Assembly: GCA_016293155.1 (NCBI GenBank)
Contig: JAEDEU010000057.1
Coordinates: forward strand, 1 to 9,077
Length of the DNA stretch: 9,077 nucleotides
Source of the DNA: Clostridiaceae bacterium
GTDB taxonomy: Bacteria > Bacillota > Clostridia > Oscillospirales > Butyricicoccaceae
Reading direction: 5' to 3'
Below, in pieces: positions 1-6,360 of this stretch (position 1 is the first letter of the stretch; every line of letters begins with the position of its first letter). The notes under the pieces are model-generated. The model ran no database searches. It was given only the letters and a program-made list of their open reading frames with translations, and was not told the DNA's origin. The position numbers and the translations under genes were made by a program.

Positions 1-4
1 TTTT

Positions 5-187
5 TTACTGCTTGGTAATGCAATCGCGCAGGATATTCATTTCGATCAGCATGGACTTGGCGACCTGCTCGGAAACCGCATATCGGATCATTTCCTCGGG
101 GTCTTCCGGAATCCGTCCGCGGTCGCGGTGTTCGATCAGCTCAATCCGCCGGTCCAGCTCCTGCAGCACATTTTTGCTACGGTTCAC
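5..187 (-). CDS. Hypothetical 60-aa charged helical protein, translationally coupled
   Basis: I do not recognise this protein. It is 60 residues, rich in Arg, Glu, Asp and Lys. Residues 5-20 could form a charged helix, a Pro-containing turn lies around residues 27-30, and residues 31-57 look like a second amphipathic helix, suggesting a two-helix hairpin. There is no signal peptide or membrane segment. The start is GTG, and its last two bases are shared with the TGA stop of the upstream cysteine hydrolase (a GTGA overlap). A strong GGGAGGG ribosome site lies about 7-8 bases before the GTG, inside the end of the hydrolase gene. An ATG a few bases earlier is in another frame and closes after five codons, so GTG is preferred. 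The overlap implies co-translation with the hydrolase and perhaps a shared job. The ORF ends with TAA four bases from the window edge. A coding role is likely, but function cannot be assigned. Confidence 0.65.
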   Translation of the reverse strand: MNRSKNVLQELDRRIELIEHRDRGRIPEDPEEMIRYAVSEQVAKSMLIEMNILRDCITKQ

Positions 188-747
188 TCCGCATCCCTCC
201 CGCCAACAGTATGCCCCGTCCGTCTGCGGTTTATCACATTCAGATGCAGATGCTCCATCAAATCAAATGCCGCCTGCTCCAGCGCTGCGTTCGGGTCGGC
301 ACACAACGCCGCATCCACCGTAATTTCACTGCACGGACAGACCGCCTGCAACAAAATCACATTGGACAGTACGCACAGGTGCGTCACCACGCCGCAGACT
401 GTGATAGACGCGCCATCCGGAATCGGACAGTCCGTCACCAGACTCCGCGCGCCAAAGCTGTCCTTTTCCAGCAGCTGTACACGGGGCGCAAACGATTTCA
501 GCGCACCGTACAGGCTGTGTCCTTCGCTTCCGCGCGCACAGTGGCGAACCGGTAAATGTCTTCCTTCTCTGGTTTGCAGATACTGTTCCCCATGCGTGTC
601 CAGCGTAAACAACACCCTGCCGCCTCGCCGGAGCTGCTGCTCCACCGCCCTGCACAGCGGCTGCTCTAGCGCCCGCGCCTGCGGAAATCCCAGCGCCCCG
701 CAGACAAAATCCGTTTGATAATCTACCACAACCAGATAATCCGACAT
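184..747 (-). CDS. Isochorismatase/nicotinamidase-family cysteine hydrolase
   Basis: This 187-aa protein belongs to the cysteine hydrolase superfamily that includes nicotinamidase (PncA) and isochorismatase. The expected triad can be placed: Asp9 in the opening VVVDYQTDF strand, Lys95 in the EKDSFGA segment, and Cys125 in GVVTHLCV, which corresponds to the usual G-V-x-T-D-x-C-V nucleophile loop. Asp50, His52 and His69 (DTH, then LPVRHC) match the metal-binding positions of nicotinamidases, which favours an amidase acting on nicotinamide or a similar amide. The length is normal for the family and no export signal is seen, so it should be cytoplasmic. It carries nine cysteines, many for its size. 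The start is ATG with GGGAG eight bases upstream, but that ribosome site lies inside a hairpin (separate entry). It follows the LuxR-type gene by about 50 bases and overlaps the next small gene by four bases. The family is certain enough; the substrate is not. Confidence 0.88.
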   Translation of the reverse strand: MSDYLVVVDYQTDFVCGALGFPQARALEQPLCRAVEQQLRRGGRVLFTLDTHGEQYLQTREGRHLPVRHCARGSEGHSLYGALKSFAPRVQLLEKDSFGARSLVTDCPIPDGASITVCGVVTHLCVLSNVILLQAVCPCSEITVDAALCADPNAALEQAAFDLMEHLHLNVINRRRTGHTVGGRDAE

Positions 748-749
748 AA

Positions 750-775
750 AAAATACTCCCTTTCAGGAGTATTTT
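750..775 (-). promoter_or_regulatory. Perfect hairpin covering the ribosome site of the cysteine hydrolase
   Basis: A perfect 10-bp inverted repeat (arms 750-759 and 766-775, 6-nt loop) fills the gap between the LuxR-type gene and the hydrolase. In the minus-strand RNA the 3' arm contains most of the GGGAG ribosome site, and the run of six U before the AUG overlaps the base of the stem. It could mask the ribosome site, act as a leaky terminator after the regulator gene, or both. The stem is AU-rich at its base, so it would be only moderately stable. The structure is seen in the sequence; its role is inferred. Confidence 0.6.
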
Positions 776-798
776 GTCCATTTCACGAACGCAATATG

Positions 799-1566
799 TC
801 AGTCATCGCTGTATTCCTTTACCATCTTAAACAGCTGCGTCCGGTTGCGGATGCTCATCTTCTTATAGGTGTTCAAAATATGCTTTTTCAGGGTATTGTT
901 GGTAATTGTCAGCTTTTCGCAGATCACATCATTCGGAAGTCCCTGCATCAGCAGACCGAGGATGGTGGTCTCGCGTGCCGTCAGATGGAAGCGCTCCTCG
1001 CACTGATGCACGGTCAGCTTTTCATTCTGGCGCTCCTGCTCATCATAATACTTGGAAATGCGCAGCGCCAGATGATCCTTGAACATTTCAAGCAGAAACA
1101 GGTCGTCATAGACAAAGTTACTCTTGTTTCTGCTGCGGAAAAAGGTGATTTTTGCGACAGCCTTTCCGTTCATCGCCGGAATCAGGTGCACACAGTGATG
1201 CAGTCCCTGCTGCTCGCAGAATTTATGATAATAATCGGTTGCTGTGCGTTCCTCGTCCGAGAACATATCACTGGCGCGGTAAACCATCGCCTTGCCGCCC
1301 TTGAGCAGACCATAGCTGCCGTCACAATCCTGATACTGATGGAGATATTCCTCCGCAACCTCCTGCGGATAATCCAGACAAACCGCATGGCGCAGCTCCG
1401 GCACGCAGGTCTTGGATGAATAATAAAACACCGCCGCATCAAAATCCATGAGCAGGCGCAGCTGCTGTAAAAAGGTCAGGCACATCTGATCAAAGTCACG
1501 GATTTCATGAATCTGATATGTAATATTATTAAAAATGACCCAATCATTGGTTTCGAGTATACGCAT
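799..1566 (-). CDS. LuxR-type transcriptional regulator with N-terminal GAF-like sensor
   Basis: This 255-aa DNA-binding regulator has two parts. Residues 1 to about 175 resemble a GAF/autoinducer-like sensor fold, with the FDAAVFYYSS strand, a central region with several Cys and His (His123, His124, Cys125), and the AVAKITFFRS strand. Residues 190-252 are a typical GerE/LuxR helix-turn-helix: LTARETTILGLLMQG, then a turn, then a recognition helix around ITNNTLKKHILNTYKKM, ending in the usual NRTQL segment. No receiver domain is present, so it is not a standard two-component response regulator. The ATG start is supported by GGGAGG seven bases upstream. It has its own strong promoter, a palindrome inside that promoter, and a terminator-like hairpin in its leader. 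The next gene downstream is a cysteine hydrolase, which is a likely target or partner. What it senses is unknown; a small ligand bound by the GAF-like domain is inference. Confidence 0.85.
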   Translation of the reverse strand: MRILETNDWVIFNNITYQIHEIRDFDQMCLTFLQQLRLLMDFDAAVFYYSSKTCVPELRHAVCLDYPQEVAEEYLHQYQDCDGSYGLLKGGKAMVYRASDMFSDEERTATDYYHKFCEQQGLHHCVHLIPAMNGKAVAKITFFRSRNKSNFVYDDLFLLEMFKDHLALRISKYYDEQERQNEKLTVHQCEERFHLTARETTILGLLMQGLPNDVICEKLTITNNTLKKHILNTYKKMSIRNRTQLFKMVKEYSDD

Positions 1567-1580
1567 AAAAAATCCTCCCG

Positions 1581-1621
1581 AAAAACAAAAAAAGACGTTT
1601 TACGGCTAAAACCGTAAAACG
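1581..1621 (-). terminator. Intrinsic terminator-like hairpin in the LuxR-gene leader (possible attenuator)
   Basis: A perfect 10-bp inverted repeat (arms 1596-1605 and 1612-1621, 6-nt loop) is followed on the minus strand by two bases, seven U, one G and five more U (1593 down to 1581). This is the standard shape of a Rho-independent terminator. It sits about 15 nt after the predicted transcription start of the LuxR-type gene and 15 nt before its SD-ATG region (SD at 1574-1579). It should therefore stop transcripts coming from the upstream lipoprotein operon, and also a share of the regulator's own transcripts. Use as a conditional attenuator is inferred. Confidence 0.7.
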
Positions 1622-1642
1622 CCTTTGTCTTACACTATCCAT

Positions 1643-1671
1643 ATTATACAGGAAAACATTTTTCCCGTCAA
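1643..1671 (-). promoter_or_regulatory. SigA-type promoter of the LuxR-type gene
   Basis: On the minus strand there is a -35 TTGACG (1666-1671), a 17-bp spacer and a perfect -10 TATAAT (1643-1648). It lies 77-105 bases upstream of the regulator ATG, and the predicted start of transcription is near 1636. This is among the best sigma-70/SigA matches in the window. Confidence 0.85.
1651..1665. promoter_or_regulatory. Palindrome between -35 and -10: candidate operator
   Basis: A perfect 6-bp inverted repeat with a 3-bp centre (GGAAAA, three bases, TTTTCC in either orientation) occupies 15 of the 17 spacer bases in the regulator's promoter. A protein bound here would block RNA polymerase. Autorepression by the LuxR-type protein is the simplest idea, but other repressors are equally possible from sequence alone. 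Confidence 0.45.
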
Positions 1672-1742
1672 GAACACGCATCCTGTCTATTTCACTAAAA
1701 AGAGCAAAGTAATTACCCTAACTACTCATCAAGGTGTACAGT

Positions 1743-2519
1743 TCACCGCTGCACATCGGAGTTCGGAAAGTTTGCGCTGCTGTATTCCGCCGCAAGCCAG
1801 CGAAAGACAATGCGTTCCTCGGAATTCTGCTCCGCGCTTTTGCGCAGCGCAGCGCCGTACGGCATGGGAAATGCATACTCTGATGCGTTTTCTTCCGGCT
1901 GTACGCCGTCCACGGTCAGCAGCTTCAGACTTCCCTCCGCGATGCTCTGGTACTCCGAGCAGGTCATGTAATACAGACAGCCGCTGCGTTCATCCGGTGC
2001 GCCCTCTGCGGCATTTACCGTCATTGCACGCTCCAGTGCGGAGCGGCTTGCGCTTCCCTGCGCGCGATGGCGAATGACGATTTCCATGTCCTTTCCGCCG
2101 ACCTGCTTCCAGTTTGTGACCGTTCCCGCATAAATGTCCTTCAGCTGCTGCACAGAAAGGTTGTCCGCTCCGCAATTCGGATCAGCCGCAAATACCAGTG
2201 CATCCGTGCCGAGCGCAGTCCATTCGACCTCCTCGCCCAGATCGGCTTCATAGGCAATCAGCAGCTCTGCCGAACCGTCCAGCAATGCCTGATACGCCTG
2301 TTCCGTGCTGTCAGATGCCTGAATATGACGCAGAGCCTCATGCGCAGAGCAGTCCAGCACCGCCTGTGTCAGATACTGTGCCACCGGCTCCAGTGCGGGA
2401 GACACGCTGACAGACGGATAGGTGTCGCTGTTTACCGAAGGAGTATCCACAGTCTCCTGTTCTCCGCAGCCGCTTAGCAGCAATCCCGCGCACAGCAGAG
2501 CAATCATAATTTTTTTCAT
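1743..2519 (-). CDS. PstS-like solute-binding lipoprotein, orphan
   Basis: This 258-aa exported lipoprotein is related to phosphate-binding proteins of the PstS type. Residues 1-17 form a signal peptide (MKK then a hydrophobic run) ending in the lipobox LSGC, so Cys18 would be lipid-anchored to the outer face of the membrane. The mature part has the family pattern: an early region around residues 34-50, then TALGTDALVFAADP (101-114), then NLSVQQLKDIYAGTVTNWKQVGG (120-142), which is highly typical of PstS, and then GSASR (155-159) in place of the usual GSGSR. The first phosphate loop (normally G-S-T/S near the N-terminus) is replaced by SVSPAL (38-43), so the ligand may not be phosphate. It starts ten bases after the WG-lipoprotein stop, with GGAGG lying between, so the two form an operon. 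No pstC, pstA or pstB genes are in the window. It could be a sensor or scavenger rather than a transporter part. Confidence 0.85.
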   Translation of the reverse strand: MKKIMIALLCAGLLLSGCGEQETVDTPSVNSDTYPSVSVSPALEPVAQYLTQAVLDCSAHEALRHIQASDSTEQAYQALLDGSAELLIAYEADLGEEVEWTALGTDALVFAADPNCGADNLSVQQLKDIYAGTVTNWKQVGGKDMEIVIRHRAQGSASRSALERAMTVNAAEGAPDERSGCLYYMTCSEYQSIAEGSLKLLTVDGVQPEENASEYAFPMPYGAALRKSAEQNSEERIVFRWLAAEYSSANFPNSDVQR

Positions 2520-2529
2520 GTCTGCCTCC

Positions 2530-3951
2530 TCAGTCTTCCGCCGCGTTGCGGAGCTTTACAATCCATTCGCCGTTTTTATCCACAACACCGGTGAACTGCG
2601 CGGTTCTGACCTGATAATATCCGTCCGTAATGACGTTGATTTCGTGATAAATCGGCTGCAATACAAATTTTCCGCTGTCCGCCATGATGCCCTGACGTCC
2701 GGTTTCCGGATCACATACGGTAAAGGTGCTGCTCTGGAGTGCGTCCGCAATCATCGGCTCGCAGTACACATACGGAATCGCTTCACTCTTTGCACTGCTG
2801 TCCAGATGAACCAGATACAGCGCATCCTCCGCCTGTGCAACAACGGTTTTCCGTCCGATTTCATGAAGTGCGGAAACATTTTTCAGCTCAAAAGATGCGA
2901 TATCATCAAATACGATCGCCATGTCCTCTGTCTGTACCGCATGTCCGGTTTGCTGCAATCCGACAATTTCCTGTGTCGTAATGCCGGACGGAATCGCGTA
3001 GCGCTTTCCGTTTGCCGCATTGACGACAATGCTCTTGTCCTCTGTCCAGAGTTGGTACAGCGGCGCCGTATTGTCGCATAGCTGTATCTTTGTATATTCA
3101 AACTCCTGAATCGTTTTGCCGTCAATTCTGAGAATTCCGTATTTTCCGTCCGCATTCTGCGCAATCAGATAGCTACCAAAACGCCCTTCCAGAGACTGAT
3201 AAACAGGTGCAATCACCCATTCGCCGTTTTCATCCAGCACACCGCAGCCGCTTTCGTCCCGGGCGATGACATAGCCATCCGCCGGAGCGCCGACCTCCTC
3301 TGCCCGGAACGAGGTCAGCAGCGTCCCATCCAGCTTCTGCCAGACATATTCCTCCTCTTTTCCCGCTTTGCGGCAGAGCATTGTGCCGTCCTGACAAAAC
3401 AGGATTTCATCCTCGGTTTTTACCACGGTTTTCCCGTTTGCATCAAACAGATGCGAGCCACGCCAGCTGCCTTTGTTGGTATATTCCCGCGTGATAATGC
3501 CGCTTTCGGTCATCTCAGCGCTGCCGTAAAACGGACCGATCACCCACGAGCCGTCCAGCGCGGCACAGGTCGTCTGTGCCTGGCTTCCCTGCTTTTGTGT
3601 AAGTACATAGAGCTCATATTTTCCCGCCGTCTCGACGGATACACTGTCATACACTGCATCCGTGACAATCGCTCCGTTTTGATCCGCAAGTGCATAGCGT
3701 TCCACGGTGCTGCCATCCGCCTGAACAATCAGCTGCTTGTACGGCAGCAGCATTCCATAGTCCTCCGAGGCGCGCAGCGTGTCCTGATACGCCGCCGCAC
3801 TGCGGGTATACTGCTCGGTTTCCGTCTGTGCCATTTCCGGCATACTGTTTATTGTCAGTTGATACTCAGCCGATCCGTCTGACTGCTTCTGCGCGCCACA
3901 GCCGCACAGAAGCGCGGCGCACAGAAGCCCGGCTGAAACAAGTTTCCTCAT
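2530..3951 (-). CDS. WG-repeat lipoprotein
   Basis: This 473-aa secreted lipoprotein has a short signal peptide (MRK, hydrophobic run) and a lipobox ending at Cys18 (LCGC; Cys at the -2 position is unusual but tolerated). The mature protein contains degenerate WG repeats, a beta-rich module of about 30-40 residues with the pattern G-x-x-D-x-x-G-x-W-V-I-x-P-x-Y. The clearest copies are at residues 225-252 (CGVLDENGEWVIAPVY), 260-287 (DGKYGILRIDGK), 418-438 (RQGIMADSGKFVLQPIY) and 444-466 (GVVDKNGEWIV). Weaker ones lie at 81-103 and 127-178. WG repeats are thought to serve binding at the cell surface; no enzyme motif is seen. It is the first gene of a two-gene operon with the PstS-like lipoprotein. 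Its promoter and GAGGAA ribosome site lie just upstream, and the ATG chosen gives a complete signal peptide. Its binding partner is unknown. Confidence 0.88.
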   Translation of the reverse strand: MRKLVSAGLLCAALLCGCGAQKQSDGSAEYQLTINSMPEMAQTETEQYTRSAAAYQDTLRASEDYGMLLPYKQLIVQADGSTVERYALADQNGAIVTDAVYDSVSVETAGKYELYVLTQKQGSQAQTTCAALDGSWVIGPFYGSAEMTESGIITREYTNKGSWRGSHLFDANGKTVVKTEDEILFCQDGTMLCRKAGKEEEYVWQKLDGTLLTSFRAEEVGAPADGYVIARDESGCGVLDENGEWVIAPVYQSLEGRFGSYLIAQNADGKYGILRIDGKTIQEFEYTKIQLCDNTAPLYQLWTEDKSIVVNAANGKRYAIPSGITTQEIVGLQQTGHAVQTEDMAIVFDDIASFELKNVSALHEIGRKTVVAQAEDALYLVHLDSSAKSEAIPYVYCEPMIADALQSSTFTVCDPETGRQGIMADSGKFVLQPIYHEINVITDGYYQVRTAQFTGVVDKNGEWIVKLRNAAED

Positions 3952-3974
3952 ATTTTCACTTCCTCATAATAAAC

Positions 3975-4002
3975 AGTTTACCAAGATTTCGATTTCTGTC
4001 AA
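3975..4002 (-). promoter_or_regulatory. SigA-type promoter of the lipoprotein operon
   Basis: The minus strand carries a perfect -35 TTGACA (3997-4002), a 16-bp spacer and a -10 TAAACT (3975-3980) preceded by TGG, an extended -10 feature. Transcription should start near 3968, giving a short leader of about 17 nt that holds only the ribosome site. It lies downstream of the ppk1 terminator, so the lipoprotein operon is independent of ppk1. Confidence 0.75.
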
Positions 4003-4047
4003 GGGAACAGGAGAAAATTCACGGTTTCTTTGAAATTTGCTCATAAA

Positions 4048-4082
4048 CAGGAAAAGAACCGCATTTCTGCGGTTCTCTCCTG
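4048..4082 (-). terminator. Terminator of ppk1
   Basis: Eleven bases after the ppk1 stop there is a perfect 9-bp stem (arms 4055-4063 and 4068-4076) closed by a GAAA tetraloop in the minus-strand RNA. A further 5-bp outer stem (4048-4052 with 4078-4082) lies across a small internal loop. The U-run after the inner stem is short (UUUU then CC), so termination may be incomplete. Confidence 0.75.
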
Positions 4083-4092
4083 ATGTAGTAAA

Positions 4093-6267
4093 TTATTCAC
4101 CGAGACCAAACAGTCTTGCCAGAAGACCACGCTTTCTTGTCTTGGGCTCCGGAGTCGGCTGAACCGGATCATCCTTCATAAAGTGCGCCGCAAGCATATC
4201 CTGACTGCTGACTCTGATCTCACCCTCTGCCGGCTTAATCTTGCGATAAGTCCCGTCCGGCTGCATGAGCCAGCACTGCTGGTTGTCCCTCTCCTGCATT
4301 TCCATGATGTACAGCAGATGCTCGCGCACCTCTGCGCTCTTCGGCTCCGCAAAGATCTCAACGCGGCGTCTGGTATTGCGGTTGAGCAGGTCGCCCGATC
4401 CCATAAAGATACGCTGGCGTTCGCCCTGACCGAACACATAAATGCGCGAATGCTCCAGATGACGACCCAGAATTGCATCAATGCGGATGTTTTCCGTATA
4501 GCCTTCAATTCCCGGACGCAGGCAGCAGATGCCGCGGATGTGCATCTTGATCTCAACCCCTGCCTGAGAAGCCTCAACCAGCTTTTCCATGATACCCATG
4601 TCGTTCATGGAATTGACCTTGATATTGATATAGCCCTTGCCGCCGTTCCGCTGAATGCCGATTTCCCGGTCGATCAGCGCGATGACGCGGCTTCGGTAGC
4701 AGTTTGGCGCAACCCACAGGCTCTCGGTCTGCTCGACCGTCTCACCGACCGCCAGACTGTTAAACACGGCGGTTGCATCGCGCCCGACCGAATCATCGTT
4801 GGTAATCAGGCACAGATCGGTATACTGCTCCATGGTCTTTTCGTTATAGTTGCCCGTACCGATCTGGGAGGTATAGCTGATCTGTCCGTTCTTGTCCTTG
4901 CGCGTAATCAGGCACAGCTTCGCGTGAATCTTATAATCGCTCAGACCGTAGATAATGGTACAGCCCGCCTGCTCCAGAATGGACGCATAATCAATATTGC
5001 TCTGCTCGTCAAAGCGGGCGCGCAGCTCCAGCACGCAAAGCACGTGCTTGCCGTTTTCCGCCGCACGGCACAGGGCGGAAACCACCTTACTGTGCTTTGC
5101 CAGACGGTACAGCGAAATTTTAATCGAAACGACCTCCGGATCGACTGCCGCCTCGTACAGCATATCCAAAAACGGACGCGAGCTGTGGAACGGATACGCC
5201 AGCAGGATTTCATTCTTTGCCATTTCACGGATCGGAATGTTCTGCTTATATTTGCTCGGTGTCATCGGCTTGCGCTCCGGGAACTGCAGCTGAGATGCGT
5301 GCTCCAGATGCAGAGCACCCGGCAGCGAGAAGCCGAAGCTGAAGTCCAGCGGAATGGTCTGTATAAATACGTTATTCGGATGAATCTCCAGATAACGGCA
5401 CAGATGCTGCTGTAAGCGCTCGGAAACCTTGCCTTCAATCTGAAGGCGCACGCCGAACAGCCGGCGGCGCTTTTTCAGTGCCGCCTGCATGGCACCGCGG
5501 AAATCCATCTCATAATCCAGCAGCGCCTCATCCACCGAGATGTCCGCATTGCGTGTGACGCGGATGGTGGTACGCTCCTCGATCTTATTTTTGCCAAAAA
5601 GCTGCTCGGCAAAGTGACATACGATATCCGAGGTGAACATCACCTTTTTGCGGTTATCCAGACTGACCACAAAATACGGCGGCAGCTGTCCGACCGGAAT
5701 AATGCCCAGGCGAACTTCCTCCCGTTTCTGCTTATCCGATTTATCGCCCTTTTCTCCGTTTTTTCCGTTCTTGCCTGCAAGCACGATTGTCACATACTGC
5801 TCCTTGTTGTTCAGGAACGGGAACGGATGGTGATGATCTACAATCTGCGGCGACAGCAGCGGCATGATAGACTCCCGGAAATATTTTTCCGCCAGCATTT
5901 CCTCCATCTTGGATATCTTGGAAAAGTCAATCAGATCCACACTCTGCTGCTTCAGCTCCTTGCAGAGCGCATGGTACATCTTTTCCGTCTTCGGCACGTC
6001 GGCACGCACGCCGCGCAGAATCTCCTCCACCTGACGCGCCGCGTTCCAGCCGGTCTTATCATCCAATCGATCCGGATCCATCAGGCTCTGGTCGGTCAGA
6101 GAGCCGACTCGAACCATAAAAAATTCATCCATATTGGAAAAATAGATGCCCGCAAACATCAGCCGCTCAAACAGAGGGACATCGCGCCGCATTGCTTCAT
6201 GCAGTACACGACGGTTGAACTCCAGCCAGCTCAATTCCCGGTTAACCAATATCTCTTGCGGTAACAT
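4093..6267 (-). CDS. ppk1: Polyphosphate kinase 1
   Basis: PPK1 reversibly transfers the terminal phosphate of ATP to a growing inorganic polyphosphate chain. The 724-aa length fits (E. coli about 690). The N domain opens with NRELSWLEFNRRVLHEA and includes Asn45 in SNMDEFF, a nucleotide-contacting position in the family. The middle domain runs to about residue 320, and the two phospholipase-D-like C-terminal domains follow. The autophosphorylated His is His448 in YKIHAK and the second conserved His is His606 in GRHLEHSRIYVF. Arg388, Arg418, Tyr482 and Arg578 match the other active-site positions. All key residues are present, so it should be active. Two oddities: residues 165-183 form a Lys/Gly/Asp-rich low-complexity stretch in the middle domain, and the C-terminus (708-724) is a basic, Leu/Phe-rich tail that might touch membrane or nucleic acid. 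The ATG has an AAAGGGG site about nine bases upstream. It has its own promoter and terminator. Confidence 0.97.
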   Translation of the reverse strand: MLPQEILVNRELSWLEFNRRVLHEAMRRDVPLFERLMFAGIYFSNMDEFFMVRVGSLTDQSLMDPDRLDDKTGWNAARQVEEILRGVRADVPKTEKMYHALCKELKQQSVDLIDFSKISKMEEMLAEKYFRESIMPLLSPQIVDHHHPFPFLNNKEQYVTIVLAGKNGKNGEKGDKSDKQKREEVRLGIIPVGQLPPYFVVSLDNRKKVMFTSDIVCHFAEQLFGKNKIEERTTIRVTRNADISVDEALLDYEMDFRGAMQAALKKRRRLFGVRLQIEGKVSERLQQHLCRYLEIHPNNVFIQTIPLDFSFGFSLPGALHLEHASQLQFPERKPMTPSKYKQNIPIREMAKNEILLAYPFHSSRPFLDMLYEAAVDPEVVSIKISLYRLAKHSKVVSALCRAAENGKHVLCVLELRARFDEQSNIDYASILEQAGCTIIYGLSDYKIHAKLCLITRKDKNGQISYTSQIGTGNYNEKTMEQYTDLCLITNDDSVGRDATAVFNSLAVGETVEQTESLWVAPNCYRSRVIALIDREIGIQRNGGKGYINIKVNSMNDMGIMEKLVEASQAGVEIKMHIRGICCLRPGIEGYTENIRIDAILGRHLEHSRIYVFGQGERQRIFMGSGDLLNRNTRRRVEIFAEPKSAEVREHLLYIMEMQERDNQQCWLMQPDGTYRKIKPAEGEIRVSSQDMLAAHFMKDDPVQPTPEPKTRKRGLLARLFGLGE

Positions 6268-6310
6268 AACAGTGGTCCCCTTTCGGTATTCCCAAAATAA
6301 AACTTGAAAT

Positions 6311-6338
6311 CAGACAGGGCGCAAAATACACCTGTCCG
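6311..6338 (-). promoter_or_regulatory. Hairpin in the ppk1 leader
   Basis: Arms 6311-6318 and 6331-6338 can pair over eight positions in the minus-strand RNA (seven Watson-Crick pairs and one G-U) around a 12-nt loop. It lies in the predicted 5' leader of ppk1, about 45 bases before the start codon. It has no following U-run and no resemblance to a riboswitch class I know. The same repeat could be a DNA operator. The role is undetermined. Confidence 0.4.
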
Positions 6339-6360
6339 AAAAGCGCACAATTATGATTTT

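Noticed and set aside
326..781. A 151-codon minus-strand frame overlapping the cysteine hydrolase
   Set aside because: It is in another frame of the same DNA as a gene with a full catalytic triad. It has a low-complexity, Gly/Arg-rich translation without family resemblance.
715..1419. A 234-codon open frame on the plus strand opposite the LuxR-type gene
   Set aside because: The minus-strand frame carries a recognisable LuxR helix-turn-helix with a matching promoter and SD. The plus-strand product looks like a shadow, with no motif.
1708..1726. AU-rich inverted repeat after the PstS-like gene, considered as its terminator
   Set aside because: Eight pairs with one G-U, a 3-nt loop and no U-run directly after it make it weak. 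The strong hairpin at 1596-1621 is a better stop for the upstream operon, although it lies beyond the next promoter.
4183..5415. A 410-codon open frame on the plus strand opposite ppk1
   Set aside because: It lies wholly antisense to a gene with clear, complete PPK1 motifs. Its translation shows no domain, no good ribosome site was seen, and such long shadows arise from codon bias.
5719..5775. Frameshift or assembly error in ppk1 at the repetitive Lys/Gly stretch
   Set aside because: The reading frame continues cleanly with recognisable PPK1 sequence on both sides, so it is an in-frame loop rather than a break.
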